Of a stretch of DNA of 64,000 bases, positions 9,390 to 19,080 are shown piece after piece. A program made the position numbers and the translations under genes. The number at the start of each line of letters is the position of its first letter. Position 1 is the first letter of the stretch. A model generated the notes under the pieces. It saw nothing but the letters and a program-made list of their open reading frames with translations. It had not been told where the DNA came from and did no database searches. The DNA lies in contig SUZJ01000005.1 in assembly GCA_015059945.1 (NCBI GenBank), forward strand, positions 1-64,000. Reading direction: 5' to 3'. The stretch comes from Rikenellaceae bacterium (GTDB lineage: Bacteria > Bacteroidota > Bacteroidia > Bacteroidales > Rikenellaceae).

Positions 9390-12371
9390 ATGAGAAAAAT
9401 TGTACTATCGATTTTTGCAGTTCTGATGGTGTGCCTCGGCGCATCAGCCCAGAATTTGCGAATTACCGGTACAGTCACTGACCAGAGCGGACAGCCCGTG
9501 CTGGCAGCAACTGTTGCGGTAGTTGGTACAACGACTGCGACCATTACCGACTACAACGGTATGTATGAGGTGCAGGCCCCATCAGATGCTAAACTCGAGA
9601 TTTCGTTCGTGGGTTTGGCTACCCAGGTGGTAGAGGTTGCAGGACGTACACAGATTGACGTGGTTCTGCAAGAGGACGCACAGGTGTTTGAAGAGCTGGT
9701 AATCGTAGGTTACGGTTCGGGCGTTGAGGCCAAATCGCTGGTGGGTTCGGTTTCGTCGGTTAAGGGCGAAAAGATTGCAAATGCACCCGTAGCTAACGTG
9801 TCGGACGTGCTCCAGGGTAAAATCCCCGGTCTGCAGGTATTCACCTCGTCGGGTGAGCCCGCAGCAGGCTCGACTATGATGATGCGTGGTACCTCGTCGT
9901 TCAACGCCGACACCGAGCCCCTGATTATTCTTGATGGTGCCCCCGTGTCGAGCGCAGTATTTACCAACCTGAACTCGAACGATATCGAGAGCGTAGTGCT
10001 GCTGAAAGATGCTGCTTCGACCTCGATTTATGGTGCGCGTGCTGCCAACGGTGTTCTCTACGTTACCACCAAGAAGGGCCGCAGGGACCAGAGCGTTATC
10101 CGCATCGGTATGCAGGGTGGTTTCTCGTCGATGATCGACAATACCGCCTTTGAGCTGATGACCGCACAGGAGCAGATGCGATTTGAGATGGAGTTGCACC
10201 CCGAGTTGCAGAAAGACAACGCTTGGATGAAGAAGTTGCAGCTGGTTGAGGAGGCTGGTTTCAGCTTTGACTGGAAAGAGTATGCCTACAACAGCAACGC
10301 TCCCGTATTGGGCACCGATGCCTCGATTAGCGGCTCGAGTGGCTCGACCAACTACTATATCTCGTTCGGTTATCTGGACACCGAGGGTATTGCACCCCGT
10401 TCGGGCAACACCCGTTACACCTTCCGTACCAACCTCGACTCGATGGTTAGGGATTGGCTCAAGGTGGGTATGAACATCGGTTTGACCTACAGCAAGTACC
10501 AGATTTCGAACACCGGTTGGACCGTAACTTCGGTAGATACTATGGTTTATGGTCAGGCACCCTACAACGCTCCCTACGAGGTTATCCCCAGCGAGGACTA
10601 CAAGTCGTACACCATCAACTACGACAACGAGTTGAAGTTCTTCGACTGGATGGGCGAGGGTATTCCTAACCCCTACTACTATTACGAGAAATTCCCCTCG
10701 GGACAGAACTCGGTTGCTCTGTCGGGCAACACCTTCTTTGAGGTTCGCCCCATCGAGGGCCTGGTGCTCAAAGCAGTTCAGGCTATTGACGCTTCGGACG
10801 GCCGTGGCTCGGCTTGGCGTATGCCTTCGTATGAGAATACCCTGGGCAACGGTATCCGTCTGGAGACCTTCAGCCGCTACTATCAGCTGACCGCTACCAA
10901 CACCGCCGAGTACAAATTCTCGATTGACGATACCCACAATATCAGCGCACTGATTGGTCAGGAGGCTGTTGTGGCTCATTCGGATAGCTTTGGCGTAGGT
11001 ATCGAGGGCTTGGTTGATGACCGTCTGACTATGATGACCGCTGGTGTGGCCAACACCACCTATGTGAGCGGCCACTCGATGGTTGACCAGTCGTACAACT
11101 CGGTGTTCGGTCGCGCAACCTACAATTACGACGGTCGCTACCACTTGGACGTTTCGTTGCGTGCCGATGGCTCGTCGAAGTTCGGTAGGAACAAACGCTG
11201 GGGTACCTTCTGGTCGATTGGTGGTATGTGGAATATGAAGCGCGAGGAGTTTATGCTCGGTTTGACCGAGATTCAGGATATGCGTCTGAAAGCCAGCTAT
11301 GGTACCACCGGTAACTCGGGTATTGGCAACTACATCGCACTGGGTCTGATTGGTGCAGGTCCCGAGTACAACGGTCAGTCGGGTACCGGTATCAGCAACC
11401 CCGAGAACCCCGATTTGACTTGGGAGGTTATGAAGAGCTTTAACATCGGTATTTCGGCAAGGGCTTACAACCGTATGAACATCGAGCTGGAGTTCTACAA
11501 CCGTGTAACCGACGATATGCTTATGAGCGTGCCCTTCTCGGCAACCACCGGTTTTAGCTCGGGTATGGCCAACGTGGGTAAGATGCGCAACCGCGGTTTC
11601 GACTTCGATTACAGCTACGACCTATTCCAGAGCCAGGATATGTTGTGGACCATCCACGCAAACGTATCGTACAACAATAACAAGATTTTGGCCCTCTATG
11701 GCGACACCGAGGACTATGTTGACGGTGCAACCGGTCTGCGCAATGCAGTAGGTCACGCTGTGGGTGAGTTCTCGGGCGTAACCTTCGCAGGCGTTGACCC
11801 GCGCGACGGTATGCCTATGTGGTACGACAAGCAGGGCAATAAAACCAAAGTATTCTCGGACAGCTATGAGGATTGGTACGACAGGAAGTACATTGCCGAC
11901 TGGTCGGGTGGTTTCGGTACCCAGTTCATTTGGGGCAACCTCTCGATTGGTGCCGACTTCAGCTGGGTGGGCGAGCGTTGGATGTGGCTGAACGAGAAGT
12001 TCTACACCGCCAACCTTAACTTTGACGCAATCGGCCAGAGCCACTACGAGAGGCGTCTGCTGAATATGTGGCGCGAGCCAGGCGATGTTACCGACATCCC
12101 CAAGGCAGGTACCCCCTTCCAGTTTGACGATACCTCCTACTCGAACGCAGCCTTCTTGCGTCTGAAGAACCTGAACGTATCGTATGACCTGCCACAGAGC
12201 GTGCTCAACAAGGCAGGCTTCATCAAAGCTGCACGAGTTTACGCCATCGGCCGTAACCTCTGGACTCTGACTAACTACCTCGGTTTCGACCCTGAGTACT
12301 TTGCTAACGGTTCGCAGGGTACCTACCCCGGTACTCGCCAGTACACCTTTGGTCTCGAACTCTCGTTCTAA
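9390..12371 (+). CDS. SusC/RagA-family TonB-dependent outer-membrane transporter (locus 2)
   Basis: A 993-residue TonB-linked channel. It has a signal peptide ending LGASAQ, a carboxypeptidase-regulatory-like domain (RITGTVTDQSGQPVLAATV, about 23-95), a TonB-box region (EELVIVGYG), a plug (DVLQGKIPGLQVFTSSGEP, LIILDGAPV, SVVLLKDAASTSIYGARAANG) and a barrel ending FGLELSF. Its N-terminus is nearly the same as that of the SusC at 8155, but plug and barrel have diverged, so the substrate probably differs. The SusD gene follows 27 bases later and a third lipoprotein gene follows that. The long upstream gap may hold control sites. Confidence 0.95.
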   Translation: MRKIVLSIFAVLMVCLGASAQNLRITGTVTDQSGQPVLAATVAVVGTTTATITDYNGMYEVQAPSDAKLEISFVGLATQVVEVAGRTQIDVVLQEDAQVFEELVIVGYGSGVEAKSLVGSVSSVKGEKIANAPVANVSDVLQGKIPGLQVFTSSGEPAAGSTMMMRGTSSFNADTEPLIILDGAPVSSAVFTNLNSNDIESVVLLKDAASTSIYGARAANGVLYVTTKKGRRDQSVIRIGMQGGFSSMIDNTAFELMTAQEQMRFEMELHPELQKDNAWMKKLQLVEEAGFSFDWKEYAYNSNAPVLGTDASISGSSGSTNYYISFGYLDTEGIAPRSGNTRYTFRTNLDSMVRDWLKVGMNIGLTYSKYQISNTGWTVTSVDTMVYGQAPYNAPYEVIPSEDYKSYTINYDNELKFFDWMGEGIPNPYYYYEKFPSGQNSVALSGNTFFEVRPIEGLVLKAVQAIDASDGRGSAWRMPSYENTLGNGIRLETFSRYYQLTATNTAEYKFSIDDTHNISALIGQEAVVAHSDSFGVGIEGLVDDRLTMMTAGVANTTYVSGHSMVDQSYNSVFGRATYNYDGRYHLDVSLRADGSSKFGRNKRWGTFWSIGGMWNMKREEFMLGLTEIQDMRLKASYGTTGNSGIGNYIALGLIGAGPEYNGQSGTGISNPENPDLTWEVMKSFNIGISARAYNRMNIELEFYNRVTDDMLMSVPFSATTGFSSGMANVGKMRNRGFDFDYSYDLFQSQDMLWTIHANVSYNNNKILALYGDTEDYVDGATGLRNAVGHAVGEFSGVTFAGVDPRDGMPMWYDKQGNKTKVFSDSYEDWYDRKYIADWSGGFGTQFIWGNLSIGADFSWVGERWMWLNEKFYTANLNFDAIGQSHYERRLLNMWREPGDVTDIPKAGTPFQFDDTSYSNAAFLRLKNLNVSYDLPQSVLNKAGFIKAARVYAIGRNLWTLTNYLGFDPEYFANGSQGTYPGTRQYTFGLELSF

Positions 12372-12398
12372 CCCCGCTAAAACATTGATTATACAGCT

Positions 12399-13907
12399 AT
12401 GAAAAAGATAATTCTGATTACAATTTGTGCAATCGCCTCGCTGATGGCTTCGTGCGATATGGACCTGTTCCCCTACTCGGCTATCGAGGAGAGTCAGGGT
12501 ATGTCGACCTTTGAGGATGCACAGAACTATCGCGTGAGCATCTACTCGCCACTGATGAGCCTCCTCTGCGGCGGCCGTCACACCATCGAGGAGGTGCGTG
12601 CTGACTACTTCCACGCTATGGCCGACTTTGGTAACACCTACGGCGAATTCTACATTTGGAACACCCAGACTACCAACCAGAACGCCGAGTCGGTTTGGTA
12701 TGGCGACTACAGCCTGGTGGGTAGTATGAACTACGCTATCGATCGCTTCAACAAGATTCTCAAAAACGGCAACCTGACCGAGGATGAGAAAGAGGAGTTG
12801 GAGCTCTACATCGCCGAGGCTCATATGACCCGCGCATTGGCTTACCTCGACCTGGTAACCAAGTATTGCGAGGCTTACGACCCCGAGCGTTGCGAGGAGC
12901 AGATGGGTCTGCCCCTGACTACCGAGTACAACCCCACCACCTCGGCATCGAAGTATCCTGGCCGTAGCAGCCTGTACGATACCTACGAGCTGATTCTGGA
13001 GGACCTCGGCGAGGCAGCAAACATCACCACCAAAGGTGCCGTAAACTCGCCCTACTACACCGAGGACGTTGTTGAGGCAGCCTTCGCTCGCGTGTACCTC
13101 TATATGCAGGAGTGGGATTTGGCTTTCGAGGCAGCAGAGAGTCTGGTAGGCGGCAAGTATGAGCTTGTTGACAATCAGGCAGCCTTTGACTCGATGTGGA
13201 CCAACGACGAGTCGACCGAGAACATTATGCTCGTGGTTATGGATCTGAACAACATCGGTTCGGCATCGGGTACCAACTACCTGAACGACCGTAAGAACAA
13301 CGGTGTGATGGACCCCGAGTACATCCCCACCCAGTCGCAGCTCGACCTCTATGACACTGGCGATATCCGCTTTAACACCTACTTCAAAGAGTTTGAGATT
13401 ACCGCTACCGGTTATGGCACCGCCAATCTGTACCTGTTCAACAAGTACCCCGGCAACCCCAAACTGTACCGTCTGGTATCGAACTATGTTAATATGGCCA
13501 AACCCTTCCGTATTGCAGAGCAGTACCTGATTTTGGCTGAGTGCGCTGCTATGAACGAGGAGCTGACCACCGGTATCAACTATCTGAACCAGCTCCGCGA
13601 GGCCCGTATCAAAGACTACGTTCCCGCAACCGTGTCTACCATTCGCAACTGCGAAGAACTGTTGGCAGAGGTGCAGAAAGAGAGGGCTCGTGAGCTGATT
13701 GGCGAGGGTTTCCGTATGCACGACCTGAAGCGTTGGGGCCTGGATGTTGTTCGTGGTAAAGCACAGAACGCTGCAATGGTTCGCAGCGGCGAGGACTACG
13801 ACCAGCTCTATCGCGAGGCAGGTCACAGCCGTTTCTTGTGGCCAGTCCCCAAGACCGAGATCGATGCCAACCCTCAGATTAAGAACCAGCAGAACGATGG
13901 CTATTAG
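12399..13907 (+). CDS. SusD/RagB-family nutrient-binding lipoprotein (locus 2)
   Basis: A 502-residue lipoprotein with signal MKKIILITICAIASLMASC (Cys19), the typical DMDLFPYSAIEES start, and C-terminal SusD stretches AEQYLILAECAAMNE, ERARELIGEGFRMHDLKRWG and FLWPVPKTEIDANPQIKNQ. It should form the lid of the SusC channel at 9390. It sits 27 bases after that gene and 57 bases before the Calx-beta-like lipoprotein, so the three are probably one operon ending at the hairpin at 15028. Confidence 0.94.
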   Translation: MKKIILITICAIASLMASCDMDLFPYSAIEESQGMSTFEDAQNYRVSIYSPLMSLLCGGRHTIEEVRADYFHAMADFGNTYGEFYIWNTQTTNQNAESVWYGDYSLVGSMNYAIDRFNKILKNGNLTEDEKEELELYIAEAHMTRALAYLDLVTKYCEAYDPERCEEQMGLPLTTEYNPTTSASKYPGRSSLYDTYELILEDLGEAANITTKGAVNSPYYTEDVVEAAFARVYLYMQEWDLAFEAAESLVGGKYELVDNQAAFDSMWTNDESTENIMLVVMDLNNIGSASGTNYLNDRKNNGVMDPEYIPTQSQLDLYDTGDIRFNTYFKEFEITATGYGTANLYLFNKYPGNPKLYRLVSNYVNMAKPFRIAEQYLILAECAAMNEELTTGINYLNQLREARIKDYVPATVSTIRNCEELLAEVQKERARELIGEGFRMHDLKRWGLDVVRGKAQNAAMVRSGEDYDQLYREAGHSRFLWPVPKTEIDANPQIKNQQNDGY

Positions 13908-13964
13908 TATTGCTGCGCAAGAAGAAAAGTCACATACTTACTAAACATACTTAATAGAGAGAAT

Positions 13965-14978
13965 ATGACTAAATACACAAAATATCTGACAATGATGCTC
14001 TTGGCTGCACTGGCTATGACCTCGTGTGGCGATTTGAACAAGGGCTCGGTTGGTGACACTACCATCTATTTCAGCAACGAGAGTGTTGAGGATGGTTTTA
14101 GTGCAGGCTTTGTATATGTGCCCATCCGTCTGGATGCAGGCACCGAGGCCAATACGGGCGATGTGAACGTAACCGTAGAGGTGCTCGATGTACAGAATGC
14201 TACCGAGGATACCGACTTTATGATTACCAGCAAAGACCTTGTGTTCCGCCCTGGCGTTGACTCGGTTTCGTTGGAGATTAGGGTTATCCCCAATGTCGAT
14301 GAGTTTGACCTGAAGCTCGGTCTGGCATCGTCGAATACCAACATTGATGCACAGAAGAAAGAGTGCAATGTACACATCGAGAAGAACACTCGCGACCGTT
14401 TGTGCGACACCTGGACCGTGAGCTACACCCCCTCGCTGGGTAGCCAGGGTGACCTGAGCAGCTCGATCGGTATCGAAATCTCGTGGAGCATCGCAAACAG
14501 CTGTTTCGAGGCTTGGATTACCAAAGGTATGGGCGATCCCGAGTCGATCTATGCAGTATCGCCCTTCTACTTCAACTTCATCAAGAACAACAAGGGTGAG
14601 GAGATTATGACCGTGCCTACCTACAAGTCGTTGCAGGGCCCCATCGGTCTGGACCAGTTGTTCGAGACTCAGGAGGCTTATGAGGCATTCGTTAAGCAGT
14701 ATGGTGTGCAGGAGGATTGGAGCGTTTATCTGTACCAGATTGTCGCTATTCCCACCAACAACACCAACAACCCCTTCACTCTGCCTAACGCAGATGAGTT
14801 GGAGTTGGAGTTGGAGTATGACGTAACCTCGAAGACCAAGACCATTAGGTTTGCCGACAGGAGCCAGACCTACTGCCTCGGCCTGGGTTACGAGCTGCTC
14901 GATGGCGACGGTCGTCGTAAGATGTCGCTCTTCTGGGGCGGCACCCCCATCGGCAACCCCGTATTTACTTGTAAGTAA
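13965..14978 (+). CDS. SusCD-associated lipoprotein with Calx-beta-like domain (DUF4843-like)
   Basis: A 337-residue predicted lipoprotein with signal ending LAMTSC (Cys21). The N-terminal half (about 30-135) has a Calx-beta-like pattern: TTIYFSNES, then VPIRLDAG, NVTVEVLDVQNATEDTDF and RPGVDSVSLEIRV. The C-terminal half (about 140-335) begins CDTWTVSYTP and looks beta-rich. Small surface lipoproteins in third position of SusC/SusD operons usually help bind substrate. DUF4843 is my best guess for the family. The last gene of its operon, with a clear terminator at 15028-15066. Confidence 0.75.
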   Translation: MTKYTKYLTMMLLAALAMTSCGDLNKGSVGDTTIYFSNESVEDGFSAGFVYVPIRLDAGTEANTGDVNVTVEVLDVQNATEDTDFMITSKDLVFRPGVDSVSLEIRVIPNVDEFDLKLGLASSNTNIDAQKKECNVHIEKNTRDRLCDTWTVSYTPSLGSQGDLSSSIGIEISWSIANSCFEAWITKGMGDPESIYAVSPFYFNFIKNNKGEEIMTVPTYKSLQGPIGLDQLFETQEAYEAFVKQYGVQEDWSVYLYQIVAIPTNNTNNPFTLPNADELELELEYDVTSKTKTIRFADRSQTYCLGLGYELLDGDGRRKMSLFWGGTPIGNPVFTCK

Positions 14979-15027
14979 TTATTCCGATTAAAGTGGCTTC
15001 CACTTGGGGCCGCTTGACGGAAACGAT

Positions 15028-15066
15028 AAAGTTCCGATACCCCTAAAAAGGTGTCGGAACTTTTTG
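15028..15066 (+). terminator. Terminator of SusC/SusD locus 2
   Basis: AAAGTTCCGATACC pairs with GGTGTCGGAACTTT (one G-T pair), followed by a T-run. It is 50 bases after the last gene of the operon. Confidence 0.88.
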
Positions 15067-15126
15067 TTTCGGGCCTTGACGTAGAGGCTTTCTACATTTT
15101 AGGCCAAAGATTTAGCCTCAGTGGGG

Positions 15127-15156
15127 TTGAATTTCGAGAGAAAATTATTACCTTTG
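15127..15156 (+). promoter_or_regulatory. Promoter of trigger factor gene
   Basis: TTG (15127-15129), 19 bases, TACCTTTG (15149-15156). The predicted start is near 15162, leaving about a 40-base leader before tig. Confidence 0.75.
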
Positions 15157-15202
15157 CGGCTCGGACGAAATAACAACAAAAAATAATATACAAATCAAAG
15201 CT

Positions 15203-16534
15203 ATGAACATTCTGAAAGAAGCTCGCGAAAACCAAACCGCGATTATCAAAATCACCGTTGGCGAGGCCGACTACGCCGCCGAGGTGGACAAAAAACTCCG
15301 TGAGTACAAACGCAAAGCCAATATCCCTGGTTTCCGCCCCGGTATGGTGCCTATGGGTATCATCAACAAGATGTACCGCAAAGGTGTAGTGGCTGAGGTG
15401 GCTTACAAAATGGCATCGGACAACTGCTTCTCGTACATCGAGAAAGAGGGTATCGACTATATGGGCGACGTTATGCCAAGCGACGAGCAGGGCGCTTTCG
15501 ACTTCGACAACAACACCGAGCACGAGTTTGTTTTCGAGATTGGTCTGGCACCCAAAGTTGAGCTTGAACTGAGCGACAAGGACAAAGTTACTCGTTACAA
15601 AATCAAAGTAGACGAGCAGATGCGTAGCGACTACCGCTCGAACTACCTGCGCACCTACGGCCGTCTGGTAGACGTAGACGTAGTAGAGAACGACGAGGCT
15701 GTAATGTGCACCCTCGACAATGGCGAGATTAAGACCGACGACGCTTATGTGGGCCTCATCAGCATGAGCGAGGAGGAGCGCAAGCCCTACATCGGCAAGA
15801 AAGTGGGCGACCAGATGGTTGTAAACATCAACGAGCTCTACAAGAGCGAGCAGCAGAGGGCTTCGGTACTGGGCGTTAAGGAGAACGAGTTGGAGGCTAT
15901 CAAACCCGAGTTCAACCTGACCATTACCAAAATCCGCAAGTATGCCGATCCCGAGATGAACGAGGAGTTCTTCAAACTGGCCTTCCCCGAGGGTAACGTG
16001 ACCAGCGAGGAGCAGTTTGAGAAATTTATCGACACCAAGATTGAGAGCGAGTTGAAGAAAGAGAGCGACTATGTATTTACCAACACCCTGCGCGAGTACT
16101 TGGTAGAGAAGGCTGCTCTGACCCTGCCCGAGGACTTCCTCAAACGCTGGTTGCTCGCAATCAACGAGGGTAAGTTCACTATGGAGGAGATCGAGAAAGA
16201 TTTCGCACCCTTTGCAGAGATGATGAAGTGGAGTGCTATCCAGAAGCACTTTGCTAAGAGCCTGAACGTAGAGGTTAAGCAGGAGGATCTGTTGGAGGAG
16301 GCTAAAAACTATGCCGCAGCTCAGTTTGCTCAGTACGGTATGATGAACGTAGCCGATGAGATGCTCACCAACTACGCTCAGCAGATTTTGTCGAACAAAG
16401 ACGAGGCCAACAAACTGATCGAGAAAGTTTACGAGAACAAGGTTGTTGCAGCCGTTACTCCTCTGGTTAAGGTGTCGAACAAGAGCGTGACTATTGCAGA
16501 GCTCAACAAAATCCTTGCTAAAAAAAGCAAATAA
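15203..16534 (+). CDS. tig: Trigger factor
   Basis: A 443-residue ribosome-bound chaperone for nascent chains. The ribosome-docking loop GFRPGMVPMGIINKMYRKG is at about residues 43-61. The rest has the usual charged helical C-terminal arms. The prolyl-isomerase middle domain looks poorly conserved, as is common in Bacteroidota. It is alone in its unit: a long hairpin element starts within the last codons (16521) and supplies the TAA stop, and clpP has its own promoter box. The gene order tig-clpP-clpX is kept as in many bacteria. Confidence 0.93.
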   Translation: MNILKEARENQTAIIKITVGEADYAAEVDKKLREYKRKANIPGFRPGMVPMGIINKMYRKGVVAEVAYKMASDNCFSYIEKEGIDYMGDVMPSDEQGAFDFDNNTEHEFVFEIGLAPKVELELSDKDKVTRYKIKVDEQMRSDYRSNYLRTYGRLVDVDVVENDEAVMCTLDNGEIKTDDAYVGLISMSEEERKPYIGKKVGDQMVVNINELYKSEQQRASVLGVKENELEAIKPEFNLTITKIRKYADPEMNEEFFKLAFPEGNVTSEEQFEKFIDTKIESELKKESDYVFTNTLREYLVEKAALTLPEDFLKRWLLAINEGKFTMEEIEKDFAPFAEMMKWSAIQKHFAKSLNVEVKQEDLLEEAKNYAAAQFAQYGMMNVADEMLTNYAQQILSNKDEANKLIEKVYENKVVAAVTPLVKVSNKSVTIAELNKILAKKSK

Positions 16535-16643
16535 TTGACGATTACGTCGTTGCACTTCAAAAGCGACATCCTCACATAGGTTTACTATGCTGCGGTGTCG
16601 CTTTTTTCGTGCGCCTTGTACTTGTCTAATTATTTGCATTTTT
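16521..16643 (+). repeat. Long three-stem hairpin element, copy 1 (after tig)
   Basis: The outer arms (16521-16536 and 16628-16643) pair with one mismatch and include the tig stop codon. Inside are a small hairpin GACG/CGTC, then a main stem AAAAGCGACA/TGTCGCTTTT topped by CATAG/CTATG, with CCTCA on the 5' side and CTGCGG on the 3' side. A near-identical copy follows gcvT (26941-27063) and a diverged one follows infB (44474-44601). The T-run after the main stem could end transcription. Confidence 0.8.
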
Positions 16644-16655
16644 ACGCTTCTGGAA

Positions 16656-16770
16656 GGGCATAATCATTAAGGTCATTAAGGGCCTTAAAGTCCTTAAAGA
16701 AAATCCCATAACTCCTATATCTCTTATTGCTCTTATGGGATTTTTAGGAGAAATAGGAGAAATAGGAGTG
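16656..16770. repeat. Degenerate 9-base tandem array
   Basis: Blocks such as ATTAAGGTC, ATTAAGGGC, CTTAAAGTC are followed by AACTCCTAT, ATCTCTTAT, TGCTCTTAT and AGGAGAAAT, all in a 9-base period. Similar arrays are at 27152, 30327, 46478, 51830 and 63861. Confidence 0.7.
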
Positions 16771-16830
16771 GGTGTGAGTAGGTTTTTGACTCGCTTAGGC
16801 CCACTATTTTCTTTTTCCTTAAAAAAACAC

Positions 16831-16838
16831 TACCTTTG
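16831..16838 (+). promoter_or_regulatory. -7 box of clpP-clpX
   Basis: TACCTTTG, with a T-rich TTTT at 16807-16810 about 20 bases upstream as a weak -33. The predicted leader is about 60 bases. Confidence 0.6.
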
Positions 16839-16903
16839 GAAATTGTAAAGCTTGCATTGGTGCGAGGTTTGCACTTATTAGTGATAATCATAATTGGTAC
16901 AAT

Positions 16904-17578
16904 ATGAACAACGACTTTAAGAAATTTGCCCTCTCGCAGGGTGTCTCGTCGCTCAACCTGCACCGCTACGGCAAGGTGATTGACGGCTATGTGTCGCCCA
17001 CTATCACCGAAGAGCGTAACCTAAATGTGGCGCAGATGGATGTTTTCTCGAGGTTGATGATGGACCGCATCATCTTCCTCGGCACCGCCATCGACGACGA
17101 CGTGGCCAACATCATTCAGGCCCAGCTGCTCTTTCTCGAAACCAACAACCCCGAGCGCGATGTGCAGATATACATCAACTCGCCCGGTGGCAGTGTGTCG
17201 GCAGGTCTGGGCATCTATGACACTATGCAGCTCATCTCGCCCGAGGTGTCTACAATCTGTACGGGTATGGCCGCAAGTATGGCCGCAGTGTTGCTCACCG
17301 CAGGTCAGAAGGGCAAGCGTTCGGCTCTGCCCCACTCGAGGGTGATGATTCACCAGCCCCTGGGCGGTGTGCAGGGACAGGCCTCGGACATTGAGATTAC
17401 CGCACGCGAGATTCTCAAATACAAGCAGGAGCTCTACGAGATTTTGGCCTACCACTCGGGCCAGCCTATCGACAAGATTGCAACCGATGCCGACCGCGAC
17501 TTCTGGATGAGGGCCGAGGAGGCAAAAGCGTATGGTCTGGTAGACGAAATACTGATGCCTCGTAAGCAAGTGAAATAG
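16904..17578 (+). CDS. clpP: ATP-dependent Clp protease, proteolytic subunit
   Basis: A 224-residue serine protease that forms the barrel of ClpXP and degrades unfolded or tagged proteins. The catalytic triad is visible: Ser125 in [11 protein letters not shown], His150 in [11 protein letters not shown] and Asp199 in [20 protein letters not shown] (residues 90-101) is the conserved strand-turn near the active site. The length is slightly above average. It is 14 bases upstream of clpX, so the two are co-transcribed. It is unrelated in role to the phage-type ClpP-like protein at 34901. Confidence 0.97.
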   Translation: MNNDFKKFALSQGVSSLNLHRYGKVIDGYVSPTITEERNLNVAQMDVFSRLMMDRIIFLGTAIDDDVANIIQAQLLFLETNNPERDVQIYINSPGGSVSAGLGIYDTMQLISPEVSTICTGMAASMAAVLLTAGQKGKRSALPHSRVMIHQPLGGVQGQASDIEITAREILKYKQELYEILAYHSGQPIDKIATDADRDFWMRAEEAKAYGLVDEILMPRKQVK

Positions 17579-17592
17579 AACGATATAGAAAA

Positions 17593-18927
17593 ATGGCAAA
17601 CAACAAAGATAACAACCGACGACACGGTGGCGGTGGTGGGGGCAATGTGTGCTCGTTCTGCGGTCGCAGTGTTGTAGATGTAGGGATGATTTTTGCGGGC
17701 ATCGATGGCCACTCGACCATCTGTGACGAGTGCATCGAGCGCGGACACGAGGTGTTGCACGAGCACGATGAGCAGATGAAGCAGGCGGCTGTGCCCGTAA
17801 TCAACAAAGACGAACTGCTCAAACCTACCGAGATTAAGGCTTTCCTCGACAAGTATGTGATTGGTCAGGATGCTGCCAAGAAAACCCTTTCGGTGGCGGT
17901 ATACAATCACTACAAGCGTATACTTGCCGCACAAAGCAAGCCCAAGGCCAAAGCTGCTGCCAAAGGCGGCAAGCAGGCGATGGCTACGGCTGCGGCAGCT
18001 ATTGATGAGGTGGAGATTGAGAAGTCGAACATCATTATGGTGGGCCAGACCGGTACGGGCAAAACTCTGTTGGCCCGCACCATAGCGCGACTGCTCAATG
18101 TGCCCTTTACCATCGTAGATGCTACGGTATTGACCGAGGCAGGCTATGTGGGCGAGGATGTGGAGAGCATACTTTCGCGACTGTTGCAGGTGGCCGACTA
18201 CAACGTAGAGCAGGCCGAGATGGGTATTGTCTTTATCGACGAGGTAGACAAGATTGCCCGCAAGAGCGACAACCCCTCAATCACTCGCGATGTGAGTGGC
18301 GAGGGTGTGCAGCAGGCTCTGCTGAAAATTCTCGAGGGTACAGTTGTGAACGTACCCCCTCAGGGCGGTCGCAAGCACCCCGAGCAGAAGTTTATTCAGG
18401 TAAACACCTCGAACATACTCTTCATTTGCGGTGGCGCCTTCGATGGCATCGAGAAGAAGATTTCGGACCGACTAAACACCCGCGTTGTGGGCTACAACCA
18501 GTCGGCCGCAAGGCACATCGACCGCAACGACCTGATGCAGTATATCACTCCCCAAGACCTGCGCTCGTTTGGTCTTATACCCGAGTTGGTGGGCCGTATG
18601 CCCGTGCTGACCTATCTGCAACCACTCGACAAGACCATTCTGCGCCAGATACTTACCGAGCCCAAGAACTCTATCATCAAGCAGTACGAGCAGCTCTTTG
18701 CCCTCGACGGCATTAAGCTCACCTTTGCCCCCGAGGTGCTCGACTACATTGTAGACAAGGCTGTTGAGTTCCGTCTGGGTGCCCGAGGTCTGCGCAGCAT
18801 CTGCGAGGCCATTATGACCGATGCGATGTTTGAGCTCCCCTCGGCCGAGGCAAAGAGTTACCGCGTAGAGCTCGACTACGCCCGCGAGCGTATCGAAAAG
18901 TCGGCCCTGTTGGCAAACAAGCAGTAG
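17593..18927 (+). CDS. clpX: ClpX, ATPase subunit of ClpXP
   Basis: A 444-residue AAA+ unfoldase feeding substrates to ClpP. The N-terminal zinc domain has Cys20, Cys23, Cys44 and Cys47. The ATPase has Walker A GQTGTGKT (151-158), Walker [10 protein letters not shown] (212-220) and the downstream [10 protein letters not shown] sensor-2 region. A glycine-rich stretch (HGGGGGGN) precedes the zinc finger and an alanine/lysine-rich insert (about 115-138) sits before Walker A. At the site where other ClpX proteins carry the ClpP-docking loop it reads RVVGYN. It follows clpP by 14 bases and ends at a strong terminator. Confidence 0.97.
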   Translation: MANNKDNNRRHGGGGGGNVCSFCGRSVVDVGMIFAGIDGHSTICDECIERGHEVLHEHDEQMKQAAVPVINKDELLKPTEIKAFLDKYVIGQDAAKKTLSVAVYNHYKRILAAQSKPKAKAAAKGGKQAMATAAAAIDEVEIEKSNIIMVGQTGTGKTLLARTIARLLNVPFTIVDATVLTEAGYVGEDVESILSRLLQVADYNVEQAEMGIVFIDEVDKIARKSDNPSITRDVSGEGVQQALLKILEGTVVNVPPQGGRKHPEQKFIQVNTSNILFICGGAFDGIEKKISDRLNTRVVGYNQSAARHIDRNDLMQYITPQDLRSFGLIPELVGRMPVLTYLQPLDKTILRQILTEPKNSIIKQYEQLFALDGIKLTFAPEVLDYIVDKAVEFRLGARGLRSICEAIMTDAMFELPSAEAKSYRVELDYARERIEKSALLANKQ

Positions 18928-18949
18928 GGCAGAGGTCTGCATAGGGACA

Positions 18950-18997
18950 AAAAAAGAGAGGCTACCAACTTTTTCGGTTGGTAGCCTCTCTTTTTGT
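18950..18997. terminator. Strong bidirectional terminator after clpX
   Basis: AAAAGAGAGGCTACCAAC pairs perfectly with GTTGGTAGCCTCTCTTTT around TTTTTCG, with T-runs in both directions. It separates clpX from the converging sulP gene. Confidence 0.92.
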
Positions 18998-19013
18998 CGG
19001 GGCAATCTTTTTG

Positions 19014-19061
19014 ACACACGCCCCCGCCCCGTTGGGGCACCCCCTCTAAAATAGAGGGGGT
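19014..19061 (+). repeat. REP-like double hairpin, copy a
   Basis: ACACACGCCCCC, a hairpin GCCCC/GGGGC, then ACCCCCTCTA and TAGAGGGGGT. It is one of at least seven copies of this family in the window (see 20881, 30042, 30164, 30282, 44731 and 63759). Confidence 0.8.
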
Positions 19062-19080
19062 GTATTTGTGAAAAAGGCTG

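Noticed and set aside
11622..13826. 734-codon open frame opposite SusC and SusD of locus 2
   Set aside because: Spans the gap between two clear genes on the other strand; a shadow frame.
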